DNA from: Chromatiaceae bacterium
GTDB lineage: Bacteria; Pseudomonadota; Gammaproteobacteria; Chromatiales; Chromatiaceae
Assembly: GCA_016938795.1 (NCBI GenBank)
Contig: JAFGTZ010000488.1
Span: forward strand, 1-8,955
DNA length: 8,955 nucleotides
Reading direction: 5' to 3'
The position numbers and the translations under genes are program-made. Each line of letters begins with the position of its first letter. Position 1 is the first letter of the stretch. The notes below the pieces were generated by a model. The model saw only the letters and a program-made list of their open reading frames with translations, was not told the origin of the DNA and did no database searches. Shown here piece after piece: positions 1 to 5,567 of the stretch.

Positions 1-269
1 GGCAGATGGCGCACAATCACAGCCTCGACCATGGGTGGCGTCTCGCCTTCCCCCAAGGTTCCAACCAGACGCAGATGGACGCGACTGCCCACAGGGGGGA
101 ATTCCAGCCCATCCATCCGCACAAAGACTCCGCCCTCGCTCAGATCCTCGGTGAGAACCACCTCGACCTCTTGACCCGCCCGGTGCAATTCCACCTCGAC
201 CTGCATGGGCAAGCGGCAATATCGGCGTCGATCAGCATCCATCCAGAGAACCCCACGCAAATCAGCCAT
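1..269 (-). CDS. PilZ domain protein (C-terminus cut off by window edge)
   Basis: A minus-strand frame stays open from an ATG at 269 to the left edge, giving 89 visible residues. The N-terminal half carries both signatures of a c-di-GMP-binding PilZ domain: RxxxR at residues 15-19 (RRYCR, after the start DADRR) and DxSxxG at residues 42-47 (DLSEGG). Between them lies the expected beta-strand pattern (QVEVELHRAG, VEVVL), and after them a 'PVGSRVHLRLVG' strand. Binding of c-di-GMP and a cytoplasmic location are inferred from the family. An in-frame TAG sits eight codons upstream, so the start must be at or near 269. No good Shine-Dalgarno is seen there. The ATG lies inside the last codons of the upstream 107-aa gene (ATGGCTGA overlap), so translational coupling is likely. 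The missing C-terminus could hold nothing more than the rest of PilZ, or a further domain. Confidence 0.85.
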   Translation of the reverse strand, partial: MADLRGVLWMDADRRRYCRLPMQVEVELHRAGQEVEVVLTEDLSEGGVFVRMDGLEFPPVGSRVHLRLVGTLGEGETPPMVEAVIVRHL

Positions 270-585
270 CAAGCGGCGGATGTTGTAAGTCGGCTAGGGT
301 CCAGAACTCGACGCCGCGGAGATAACCGGCGCGAATCTCGCGCACAAGCGCAAGCGCCCGACCTGCGCGATCCCGCTCGGCAATCCAGCGACTGGGCAGA
401 CCATCGAGCAAATGCTCGCTGGCGAGGATTCCGTCAACAGTCTGGCTCAGTCGAATTTCTCCCGACAGCTCGTGGCGAAAGGCCGGACGAAAACCTCTTA
501 CCAAGGCAGACCGAGACAATGAACCGCCCTCATGCGGAGCGCCTAACCCTGGAGTCGTTTGAACGTTCATTGATTCGTACATCAT
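262..585 (-). CDS. Conserved-looking hypothetical protein, 107 aa, coupled to PilZ gene
   Basis: I do not recognise this family. The frame encodes MMYESMNVQ at the start, then a low-complexity Gly/Ser stretch, then a denser region from about residue 30 (RGFRPAFRHELSGEI, HLLDGLPSRW, GYLRGVEFW) that ends in LADLQHPPLDG. It has no signal peptide, membrane segment or cysteine, and looks like a small soluble alpha/beta protein rich in Arg, Leu and aromatics. The frame is open further upstream to 993, but that extension runs antisense to the YjfB-like gene and has random composition, so I place the start at ATG 585. GGAG at 595-598 on this strand lies 9 nt before it; GTG 588 or ATG 582 are alternatives. 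Its stop overlaps the PilZ start by 8 nt, the usual sign of a co-translated pair, so a role with that c-di-GMP receptor is a fair inference. Confidence 0.7.
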   Translation of the reverse strand: MMYESMNVQTTPGLGAPHEGGSLSRSALVRGFRPAFRHELSGEIRLSQTVDGILASEHLLDGLPSRWIAERDRAGRALALVREIRAGYLRGVEFWTLADLQHPPLDG

Positions 586-780
586 CACGGCGCACTCCGT
601 CAACATCAGCCATGGCAATAACGGCCTCCAGACGCCTGACTTGAATGGTCGCACCAAGGCCCTGCTGCAAAGACCCGCTCGGCGCTCTGTATCAGGGTCA
701 GCGTGCAAACGAACGCTGCGGGCACAATGGCTCTTCACGAATTGATGTGACCAAAGACACGGTCGGCCATGGAAAATTGG

Positions 781-792
781 TCTAAGCTTAGA
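781..792. promoter_or_regulatory. 12-bp perfect palindrome, possible operator
   Basis: TCTAAGCTTAGA is a perfect inverted repeat in the AT-richer centre of the divergent spacer, about 100 bp upstream of the YjfB-like start and 195 bp upstream of the unknown gene. Such dyads are typical binding sites of dimeric regulators. No matching regulator is encoded in the window, so an operator role is inference only. Confidence 0.3.
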
Positions 793-801
793 GTGAACCT
801 T

Positions 802-812
802 GATCCAGGATC
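802..812. promoter_or_regulatory. GATCC-A-GGATC dyad next to the first palindrome
   Basis: This is a perfect 5-bp inverted repeat around a central A. Its centre (807) lies 20.5 bp from the centre of the palindrome at 781-792, close to two turns of B-DNA, so both would face the same side of the helix. It could be a second half of a composite operator, or chance. Confidence 0.22.
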
Positions 813-826
813 CCGGCGAGCGGGTC
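809..826 (+). other. Small GC hairpin in the likely 5' leader of the YjfB-like gene
   Basis: GA(T)CCCG - GCGAG - CGGGTC can fold into a six-pair stem with one bulged T. It overlaps the right arm of the dyad at 802-812. No T-tract follows, so it is not an intrinsic terminator. A leader-RNA role is possible but unsupported. Confidence 0.2.
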
Positions 827-878
827 ACATGCTCCAGCCCGAACACTGGATCGCACCACACCACCTGACGATATTCAC

Positions 879-882
879 GAGG
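879..882 (+). promoter_or_regulatory. Shine-Dalgarno GAGG of the YjfB-like gene
   Basis: GAGG followed by a 7-nt spacer and ATG at 890. This well-placed site supports the reality and start of the only plus-strand gene in the window. Confidence 0.6.
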
Positions 883-889
883 CTCGACG

Positions 890-1135
890 ATGGAACTTTC
901 ATCCATGGCAGGCGTGCCGGCCGCCACAAGCTCCCTCGCCAGCAATAAGATGGCCAATGCGGCTGGAGCCGAACAGCTCGGCCAGGCGCTCAACCAGCAG
1001 GCTCAGCTAGCGGGCGCCGGGGTTGAAGGCAACAGCGAGACGCCTTCGACCTCGGCGGCGGGCGCAACCACGGCGCCAACACCCACCGCCGCCTTGCCGG
1101 AGCATCTTGGGCGCAACATCAACGTGACGGCCTGA
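890..1135 (+). CDS. YjfB-like putative motility protein, 81 aa
   Basis: This small protein has the architecture of the YjfB/'putative motility protein' family: an N-terminus of the type M-[DE]-[IVL]-S-S (here MELSSMAG), a short alanine/glutamine-rich helix containing LGQALNQQAQLAG (residues 30-42), and the conserved C-terminal tail LGRNINVTA (residues 73-81, up to the stop). Members are short, soluble, and often found near flagellar or chemotaxis genes. Their biochemical role is unknown. The region between helix and tail (about residues 45-68) is a Thr/Ser/Ala/Pro-rich linker that makes this copy somewhat longer than I recall for the family. It has a good Shine-Dalgarno and stands alone on plus, divergent from the unknown/PilZ pair and convergent with the metalloprotease gene. 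The family call rests on the two ends, because the helix matches only loosely. Confidence 0.65.
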   Translation: MELSSMAGVPAATSSLASNKMANAAGAEQLGQALNQQAQLAGAGVEGNSETPSTSAAGATTAPTPTAALPEHLGRNINVTA

Positions 1136-1164
1136 CGCCGATCTCTCCATCCATGCCTTGGTTT

Positions 1165-1199
1165 CCGCGCGGAGTGACGCTAGCCGTTACGCCGCGCGG
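1165..1199. terminator. Imperfect 15-bp-stem hairpin between convergent genes
   Basis: Arms 1165-1179 and 1185-1199 pair around the loop CTAGC. Eight G-C pairs (CCGCGCGG with itself) are followed by one A/G mismatch and six pairs including one G-U. It lies 30 nt past the stop of the YjfB-like gene and about 57 nt past the stop of the metalloprotease gene, the usual place for a bidirectional transcript end. Neither strand has a T-tract after the stem, so it is not a canonical intrinsic terminator. It may instead protect 3' ends or act with Rho. Confidence 0.45.
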
Positions 1200-1256
1200 C
1201 ACCTGTGGCGATGCACGACCATAAAACCGCAACCGGCGCTCAAGCCTGCCAATGCT

Positions 1257-2135
1257 CTAGGCAAACTGGCTGACATATCCCCGAGCGGCATCGGGTGGCG
1301 CGAAGAATGCGGCGATGCGTGCCTCCAGCTGCTGGCGTGCATCAACAAGACCGCGCGCGGCAGGCGCACCTTGCGCCTGGGCGTTCTCATTCGCAGCGGC
1401 GGAGATGCCAGGTTCAACCGCAAGCTCCTCACCTGCGGCGCGAGCACCCTGCTCATCCGGCTGCACCGAGCGGGCTGATTCGGGCGAGAGTCTCGCTTGA
1501 GCAGCCTCCAGCGAGGCTTCCGCTGCCTGGGCGCGCTCCTCGCGCTCCAGCTCCACCAACTCGGAGCTGGCCTCAACCTCCATACTGCGCGCGGAAGCGG
1601 CCACGCGCTGATCCTGAGAGGAGGGTTCTGCAGGCGCCAGGGCCGCGCGTATCAGCACACGCGCCTTCTCAACCGTTGCCTCGGGGTCGCCAGGAATGGG
1701 CGAGGTATCAATCCCCACCTCTCCACCAATGGCATAACGGCGCCCATCGGGGCCGGTCTGGTAGTCATAGCTCGGGCCGCTGGTCACATACTGACCACCG
1801 GCAGCAACATGCGCCTGCTCGTGCGTGCGCACCTCAAGATCGCGCTGGCTCAGCTTCTGCACCAGACGCAACTCCTCTGGTGTGAAGGCAAAGGGATCCG
1901 AGGCGCCTTGTCCGCTTGCGCCATCCTGCTCAACCGCCTCGGACTTAGTGGTCTCTGAGGTGGCGTCGGGCTCGCCTAACCCGGTTTGCCGAGCATCGCC
2001 CGCCTCGGGAGAGGCAACCGGGCGCGCCGCCGGTTCCGGCTCGCGAATCGTGGGCTCTGAGGCCATGACCCCGCGCGCCAAGGCCGGCGACTGCATACCC
2101 GAAGGCATCACGGCAATGTGAGAGGAAATCACCAT
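1257..2135 (-). CDS. Putative SprA-related (HExxH) metalloprotease, 292 aa
   Basis: The central part matches the SprA-related / 'putative metalloprotease CJM1_0395' family. It reads LSQRDLEVRTHEQAHVAAGG at residues 95-114, with the zinc-type HExxH motif HEQAH at 105-109. Then come the family blocks YVTSGPSYDYQTGPDG (116-131), RRYAIGGEVGIDTSPIPGDP (132-151) and an amphipathic segment ending near residue 190. Zinc-dependent peptidase activity is inferred from the motif only; the family has no well-defined substrate that I know of. The first 80 residues are disordered-looking (Pro/Glu/Ala/Ser). The last 100 or so are Ala/Glu/Gln-rich and likely helical or coiled, ending AARGYVSQFA. There is no signal peptide. 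The ATG at 2135 has only a weak AAGAG before it; GTG at the next codon or Met10/Met14 are possible. It is separated from the upstream ATPase gene by 167 nt and may have its own promoter. Confidence 0.75.
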   Translation of the reverse strand: MVISSHIAVMPSGMQSPALARGVMASEPTIREPEPAARPVASPEAGDARQTGLGEPDATSETTKSEAVEQDGASGQGASDPFAFTPEELRLVQKLSQRDLEVRTHEQAHVAAGGQYVTSGPSYDYQTGPDGRRYAIGGEVGIDTSPIPGDPEATVEKARVLIRAALAPAEPSSQDQRVAASARSMEVEASSELVELEREERAQAAEASLEAAQARLSPESARSVQPDEQGARAAGEELAVEPGISAAANENAQAQGAPAARGLVDARQQLEARIAAFFAPPDAARGYVSQFA

Positions 2136-2302
2136 GGGCTCTTGGTCGCTGGAAGGCTGGTTTGATCGGAAGGCGCCTCATGCGCCTCTTTGCAAAGTCT
2201 AGTCGTAAACCCGGCATCTTGCTTGACGCCATGGCCAGACCTTGGTGGTCTCAAGAAGGCCCCGCGAGCGGTTGCGCAAGAGGCGCGCCGCCGCATCTCA
2301 AG
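2136..2302. other. Intergenic gap with small hairpins
   Basis: The gap lies between the DamX-like gene and the metalloprotease gene on minus. It contains AGGCGC-CTCAT-GCGCCT (2171-2187), the 10-bp palindrome CTTTGCAAAG (2188-2197) directly beside it, and AGACC-TTGGT-GGTCT (2237-2251). None is followed by a T-tract on minus. The first hairpin has a short CTTT after it on plus only. I see no clear promoter, though the palindromes sit 35-60 nt upstream of the metalloprotease start, where one would be expected. Confidence 0.4.
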
Positions 2303-4048
2303 TCATCGCAATGAATCGCGCACCGAGCCGATGGCCCGAATCCATGGCTGATCGGCGCGCACTGCCTCGGGCAGTGCGCGATAGGCACGCTCGGCGGCGG
2401 CGCGATCAGCAAAGGCGCCCGCAAGCGCCACCACCAGATCGCGCTGGCGCGAGCGGATGGGAATGTAATGCACATCGCCCAGACCATGACGATCGACATA
2501 ATCGAAGGCGGCATCCAGGCTGCTCACCGCGATCAGCTGAATGGTAAAACGCTCCGGACGCTGAGCGCTGAGCCAGGCGCGCCCGTCCGCCAGATCCGGA
2601 AGTGCGCGGGCCGGCGGCGGATCAGCTGGCGCGACAGGCGTGTTTTCCACCCGAGCGGGCGGCGGCTCAGGATCTGCCCGAGACGTGATCGGCTGCTGTC
2701 TTGGCGCCTGGGCCGGCGCCTCGCTCAAGGATGGCGCGCTCATGGGAGGCAGCGGCATTCGGGATTCGGGAGCTGACCGTGGCGGCAGCGGAATCGTGAA
2801 TTCCTGCGCGCCTTCACCTGGATTGGACGCAGCCGGCTCGGGAGCGGCCTCCAGCAAGGCGCGTGCGGCCTGTCGCGAGGTCTCGGCCTCGGATCCCCGG
2901 TCATTGGGTAGCTGAAGAAAGACCGGCAGCAGGATAGCGAGTGCGGCGCCGCCAGCCATCGCCGGCACGAACCAGCGACGATTCCAGATCGGCGTCGTGG
3001 AGCTGGACGCGGCTGAGGTGGCGCGCGCCGAGGTCCGCGTCTTGGCGCCTGGCTTGCGACTCTGTCGGTCCGGCTGCTCCTCGGTCTCCTCGCGCGACTC
3101 CGTCGCGGCTGCCGACTCGCGCGCGATCCGCGCCATCAGCTCGGCAAAGGCGGTGGTCGCCATGGTCTCGTCGTCTTCGTCCGAGGGCGGCGTGGACGCC
3201 GCCGCGTCCGTGGCGGAGGTTGCGCGCGGCGGCGGCTCGGGCTGGGTCTGATCGGGCACATCGTTGAGGCGACGCAGACGCTCGGCCAGTGGGTCGGTGA
3301 CAACATCCGCATCCCGACAACGGGCCTCAAGCCAGTCGTTACCGAGCGCGTTGAGCGCCTTGGGTAACCCCTGAGCACGCCGATGCAGGGTGTCGATGTC
3401 GGCATCGGAGAGCAAGCCATGCGGATTGTCGAGACCCGCCGCCTCCAGCCGGTGGAGCAGGTAGGCGCCGCTTTGTTCGAGGTTGAAGGGGCGCAGCGTC
3501 AAGTGCAGCGGAGCAACCTCACCGGGCTCGAACCCGCGCCGACCCAGGCTGGAATCGCCCACCAGCAGCAGAGGCGGCGCATCGCCCGTGCGCTCAAGCA
3601 GTGTGTGGCGCAGCCGCAAGAAGCCGTGCAAGACATCCGCCCCCAGCAGATGCGCATCGTCCACGGCCAACAGCAGGCCAGCGCCAGCGCCAGCGCGCAT
3701 CGAGGACAGGAGTGCCTCATCGAGCGCGCCCGCCTTGATGCCAAGCTGATTGCGGATGGTCGCCTCAACCACCTCGAAACCGATGCCCGCGCGTCCACGA
3801 AAGGCGACCAGGGTCATCCCCTCGGGCAAGACCCCGAGCAGGCGCATCAACTGAAGGCTGCGCCCCGATCCGTCGGGACCACTGAGCAACACCAGCGCAG
3901 CAGTGCTTAAAACCGCCTCGCGCGCTGACTCAAGCAGGCTGTCGAGCAGTGGATCGTGATAAACGAAGCCCTCGCCAGGCAAGCCGTCGAAAGGAGGCTG
4001 GCGCAATCGCAACCGCGCCAGACAATCCGGGCTCAAGCCCATGGGCAT
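2303..4048 (-). CDS. DamX-like AAA ATPase with transmembrane helix and SPOR domain, 581 aa
   Basis: Domain order is that of ExeA/DamX-type proteins. Residues 1-260 form an AAA-type nucleotide-binding domain: FVYHDPLLDSLL start, P-loop GPDGSGRS at 57-64, Walker B LLLAVDDAH at 125-133, and RAQGLPKALNAL at 224-235. A charged Ser/Thr linker follows. One membrane helix lies at about 360-380, preceded by WNRRW, which predicts the ATPase in the cytoplasm. A Pro-rich periplasmic linker spans about 400-485, and a C-terminal SPOR domain spans about 497-573 (FTIQLIAVSS to PWIRAIGSV). SPOR domains bind denuded peptidoglycan, so a role at septum or pole is likely. The P-loop has Arg63 where Lys is nearly invariant, so ATP hydrolysis may be weak or lost. 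ATG 4048 is the first start after the PilZ stop, 42 nt upstream in the same frame; its Shine-Dalgarno is poor. Confidence 0.85.
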   Translation of the reverse strand: MPMGLSPDCLARLRLRQPPFDGLPGEGFVYHDPLLDSLLESAREAVLSTAALVLLSGPDGSGRSLQLMRLLGVLPEGMTLVAFRGRAGIGFEVVEATIRNQLGIKAGALDEALLSSMRAGAGAGLLLAVDDAHLLGADVLHGFLRLRHTLLERTGDAPPLLLVGDSSLGRRGFEPGEVAPLHLTLRPFNLEQSGAYLLHRLEAAGLDNPHGLLSDADIDTLHRRAQGLPKALNALGNDWLEARCRDADVVTDPLAERLRRLNDVPDQTQPEPPPRATSATDAAASTPPSDEDDETMATTAFAELMARIARESAAATESREETEEQPDRQSRKPGAKTRTSARATSAASSSTTPIWNRRWFVPAMAGGAALAILLPVFLQLPNDRGSEAETSRQAARALLEAAPEPAASNPGEGAQEFTIPLPPRSAPESRMPLPPMSAPSLSEAPAQAPRQQPITSRADPEPPPARVENTPVAPADPPPARALPDLADGRAWLSAQRPERFTIQLIAVSSLDAAFDYVDRHGLGDVHYIPIRSRQRDLVVALAGAFADRAAAERAYRALPEAVRADQPWIRAIGSVRDSLR

Positions 4049-4090
4049 AGGCCGGCGCCCGAACAGCGGCGCACGCGAGCTGACAGCATC

Positions 4091-4378
4091 CTAGAGCGCT
4101 CCAGCTTCAAACTCGACACCAACCACGAACAGCGCCTCCTCGCGATCAAGACGCACCGCCCGCCCGCTGCACACCAATGGCTCGATGCGGGCGCTCGGGC
4201 TCGTCACCTCGATCTCAAGCGCCTCGCCAAGCGCAACCGGCGCCTCGGTCGAAAAGGAGCAGCCGGTGGGGCTGAGGTCAATGAGGCGTACCGACAGGCG
4301 CTCATCACCGCGTGTCAGGGTTGCTTCGGTATCCGCGCGCAAGCGAAGAAATTTCCGACGTTCGACATCTTGCAACAT
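4091..4378 (-). CDS. Single-domain PilZ protein, 95 aa
   Basis: A compact protein made of one PilZ domain. RxxxR is at residues 8-12 (RKFLR, within VERRKFLRLRA) and DxSxxG at 34-39 (DLSPTG), followed by the strands SFSTEAP, ALEIEV and a final VVGVEFEAG. These motifs are those that contact c-di-GMP, so it is probably a cytoplasmic c-di-GMP receptor acting by protein-protein contact. The frame is open upstream to 4612, but that would overlap cheV. ATG 4378 has a good GGAAGAG 7 nt before it, gives a domain of usual length, and starts just before the RxxxR motif. A start at ATG 4507 (overlapping cheV by 23 nt) is less likely. It is followed after 42 nt by the DamX-like gene and preceded by cheV at 106 nt, so it is probably co-transcribed with the former. 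Confidence 0.88.
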   Translation of the reverse strand: MLQDVERRKFLRLRADTEATLTRGDERLSVRLIDLSPTGCSFSTEAPVALGEALEIEVTSPSARIEPLVCSGRAVRLDREEALFVVGVEFEAGAL

Positions 4379-4451
4379 AGCGTCACTCTTCCGGGTGAAG
4401 ACGTTTTTTAACCAATCGACAAGGCGGGCTTGCCGCTCATGGCGTGGCACA

Positions 4452-4473
4452 GCCTTGGCGCCAAACGCCAGGC
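4452..4473 (-). terminator. Hairpin just after cheV
   Basis: On minus, GCCT-GGCG / CGCC-(A)-AGGC pairs into an 8-bp stem with one bulged A and loop TTTGG, starting 12 nt past the cheV stop. No T-tract follows, so full termination is doubtful. It may attenuate read-through into the PilZ gene. Confidence 0.3.
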
Positions 4474-4484
4474 CTGTGTCACAG

Positions 4485-5414
4485 TCAGCCGTTGCGACCC
4501 GAGACATCCCCAAGACGTTCGAGTACGGCCTCGGCAAGATCATCCGGGCTGTATTTCTGGATGAACTTGTTGGCGCCCGTACGCTGAACCATATCCATGT
4601 TGAACTGGCCACTCAGCGACGAGTGCAACAGAATGTAGAGATTCTGCAGGCGCGCATCCTTGCGAATCTCGGTGGTGAACTGATAGCCATCCATCTCGGG
4701 CATCTCGATATCCGAGATGATGAGGCTGAAATAGCTCGCTACATCAACGCCCTCGGACTGCAAGCGTCGAATACGTTCAAGCGCTTCGAGTCCATCGGTC
4801 ATCAAGGTGCAGTCCACACCGAGCTGTTCAAGCGCACGCTGGATCTGGTGGCGCGCCACAGCGGAATCGTCCACCACCAGAACCTTGGCGCCGCTCTGAT
4901 GAGGTCGCTGGCTGATGTCGCCGGAGACCTCGGTGCTCACATGCACCACCTGATCGAGCACCTTTTCAACATCCAGAATCTCGATGAGATCGCCCTGGAT
5001 GAGGGTCACCGCAGTGACATAGATGTTGCGCCCCAGATGCGATGGCATCTGCTGCACCTGATTCCACTGGGTATTGACAATACGCTCGACTCGGCGAATC
5101 AGGAAACCATGCACCGAGCGGTTGTATTCGGTGATGATGATATAGCCCTGTTCAGGGTTGGCCATGGGCGGCCCGCCCACCGCCTGCGACAGATCGATGA
5201 TTGGCATGGTCACACCGCGCAGTGTCGCCATGCCCTTGATCAAGGGATGCGCCCCGGCGGGACGGGTCAGTGGCTGGTAGGGAATAACCTCGCGCACCTT
5301 GAACACATTGATGCCGAATAACTGCTTGCCCTCCAGCCGAAACAGCAGGAGTTCGAGCCGGGTGCCGGCCGCCTGATTGGATTCGAGGGTCGTTCCCCCT
5401 CTCGGCTCGCTCAT
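4485..5414 (-). CDS. cheV: Chemotaxis protein CheV (CheW-receiver fusion), 309 aa
   Basis: Residues about 17-160 are a CheW-like domain (LELLLFRLEG, LFGINVFKVREVI, PLIKGMATLRGVTMPIIDL, GDLIEILDVEKVL) that docks to chemoreceptors and CheA. Residues about 176-302 are a response-regulator receiver domain with the acidic pair D182/D183 (VLVVDDS), the phospho-acceptor D235 in LIISDIEMPEMDGY, the switch Ser in LLHSSLSG and K287 in FIQKYSP. All key receiver residues are present, so it is probably phosphorylated by CheA and serves as an adaptor or phosphate sink. Length is normal for CheV. The start at 5414 has a weak GAGA before it. It sits between rmlD and a PilZ gene and not inside a che operon, with a likely promoter of its own; solitary cheV genes are common. 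Confidence 0.96.
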   Translation of the reverse strand: MSEPRGGTTLESNQAAGTRLELLLFRLEGKQLFGINVFKVREVIPYQPLTRPAGAHPLIKGMATLRGVTMPIIDLSQAVGGPPMANPEQGYIIITEYNRSVHGFLIRRVERIVNTQWNQVQQMPSHLGRNIYVTAVTLIQGDLIEILDVEKVLDQVVHVSTEVSGDISQRPHQSGAKVLVVDDSAVARHQIQRALEQLGVDCTLMTDGLEALERIRRLQSEGVDVASYFSLIISDIEMPEMDGYQFTTEIRKDARLQNLYILLHSSLSGQFNMDMVQRTGANKFIQKYSPDDLAEAVLERLGDVSGRNG

Positions 5415-5451
5415 TGCAGTCTCTGAATCATTCGCCTTGCCATGACCGCCG

Positions 5452-5481
5452 ATGCTACACGGCGCCTGAAGACACTTTCAA
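5452..5481 (-). promoter_or_regulatory. Candidate sigma70 promoter of cheV
   Basis: On minus, TTGAAA (5481-5476) is followed after 18 nt by TAGCAT (5457-5452), five and four of six matches to the -35 and -10 consensus. Transcription would start about 30 nt before the cheV ATG. A weaker sigma54-like string (TGGC...GGCGCA with GG-N10-GC spacing) lies a little further upstream and could be chance in GC-rich DNA. Confidence 0.35.
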
Positions 5482-5567
5482 GACAGGAATTCCGGCCTGC
5501 GCCATCCCCGCCATCCGCAGACCTGTCCATCGTTGCTGTGGCTCACAAGGGGAAGGCGCCCGCATCC

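Larger units (their letters stand above)
586..889. other. Divergent intergenic spacer, about 304 nt
   Basis: This stretch separates the unknown/PilZ pair (minus) from the YjfB-like gene (plus) and must hold promoters for both. I find no convincing sigma70, sigma28 (TAAAGTTT-N11-GCCGATAA) or sigma54 (GG-N10-GC with flanking consensus) match on either strand. The part from about 770 to 810 is clearly more AT-rich than its surroundings and carries two small palindromes, listed separately. Reading frames across it are open by chance in GC-rich DNA and show no protein-like composition. Confidence 0.6.

Noticed and set aside
6..644. Plus-strand 212-aa open frame at the left edge
   Set aside because: It is antisense to the PilZ and 107-aa genes, whose protein sequences are motif-bearing; its own product is His/Arg-rich and shows no domain.
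641..662. GG-N10-GC spacing in the divergent spacer, possible sigma54 promoter
   Set aside because: Only the two invariant dinucleotides match; flanking bases differ from TGGCACG and TTGCA, and such spacing is common by chance at this GC content.
586..993. N-terminal extension of the 107-aa gene to a 243-aa protein
   Set aside because: The extra 136 residues run antisense to the YjfB-like gene, have random composition with scattered Cys/Trp, and a good Shine-Dalgarno precedes the internal start at 585.
1099..1132. Near-identical strings LGRNINVTA (YjfB-like tail) and LGRNIYVTA (CheV residues 127-135)
   Set aside because: In each protein the string fits the expectation of its own family, and the surrounding sequences differ; taken as coincidence rather than a shared module.
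3672..3701. Repeated AGCGCC units inside the DamX-like gene
   Set aside because: They encode an Ala/Gly run in the ATPase domain and are ordinary GC-rich codon repetition, not a functional repeat.
4379..4612. Longer PilZ product starting upstream of 4378
   Set aside because: It would overlap cheV, and the extra residues have no domain signature, while a GGAAGAG site serves the ATG at 4378.
4185..5321. Plus-strand 378-aa open frame
   Set aside because: It lies opposite cheV and the PilZ gene, both unmistakable; its length is due to GC-rich codon bias on the other strand.
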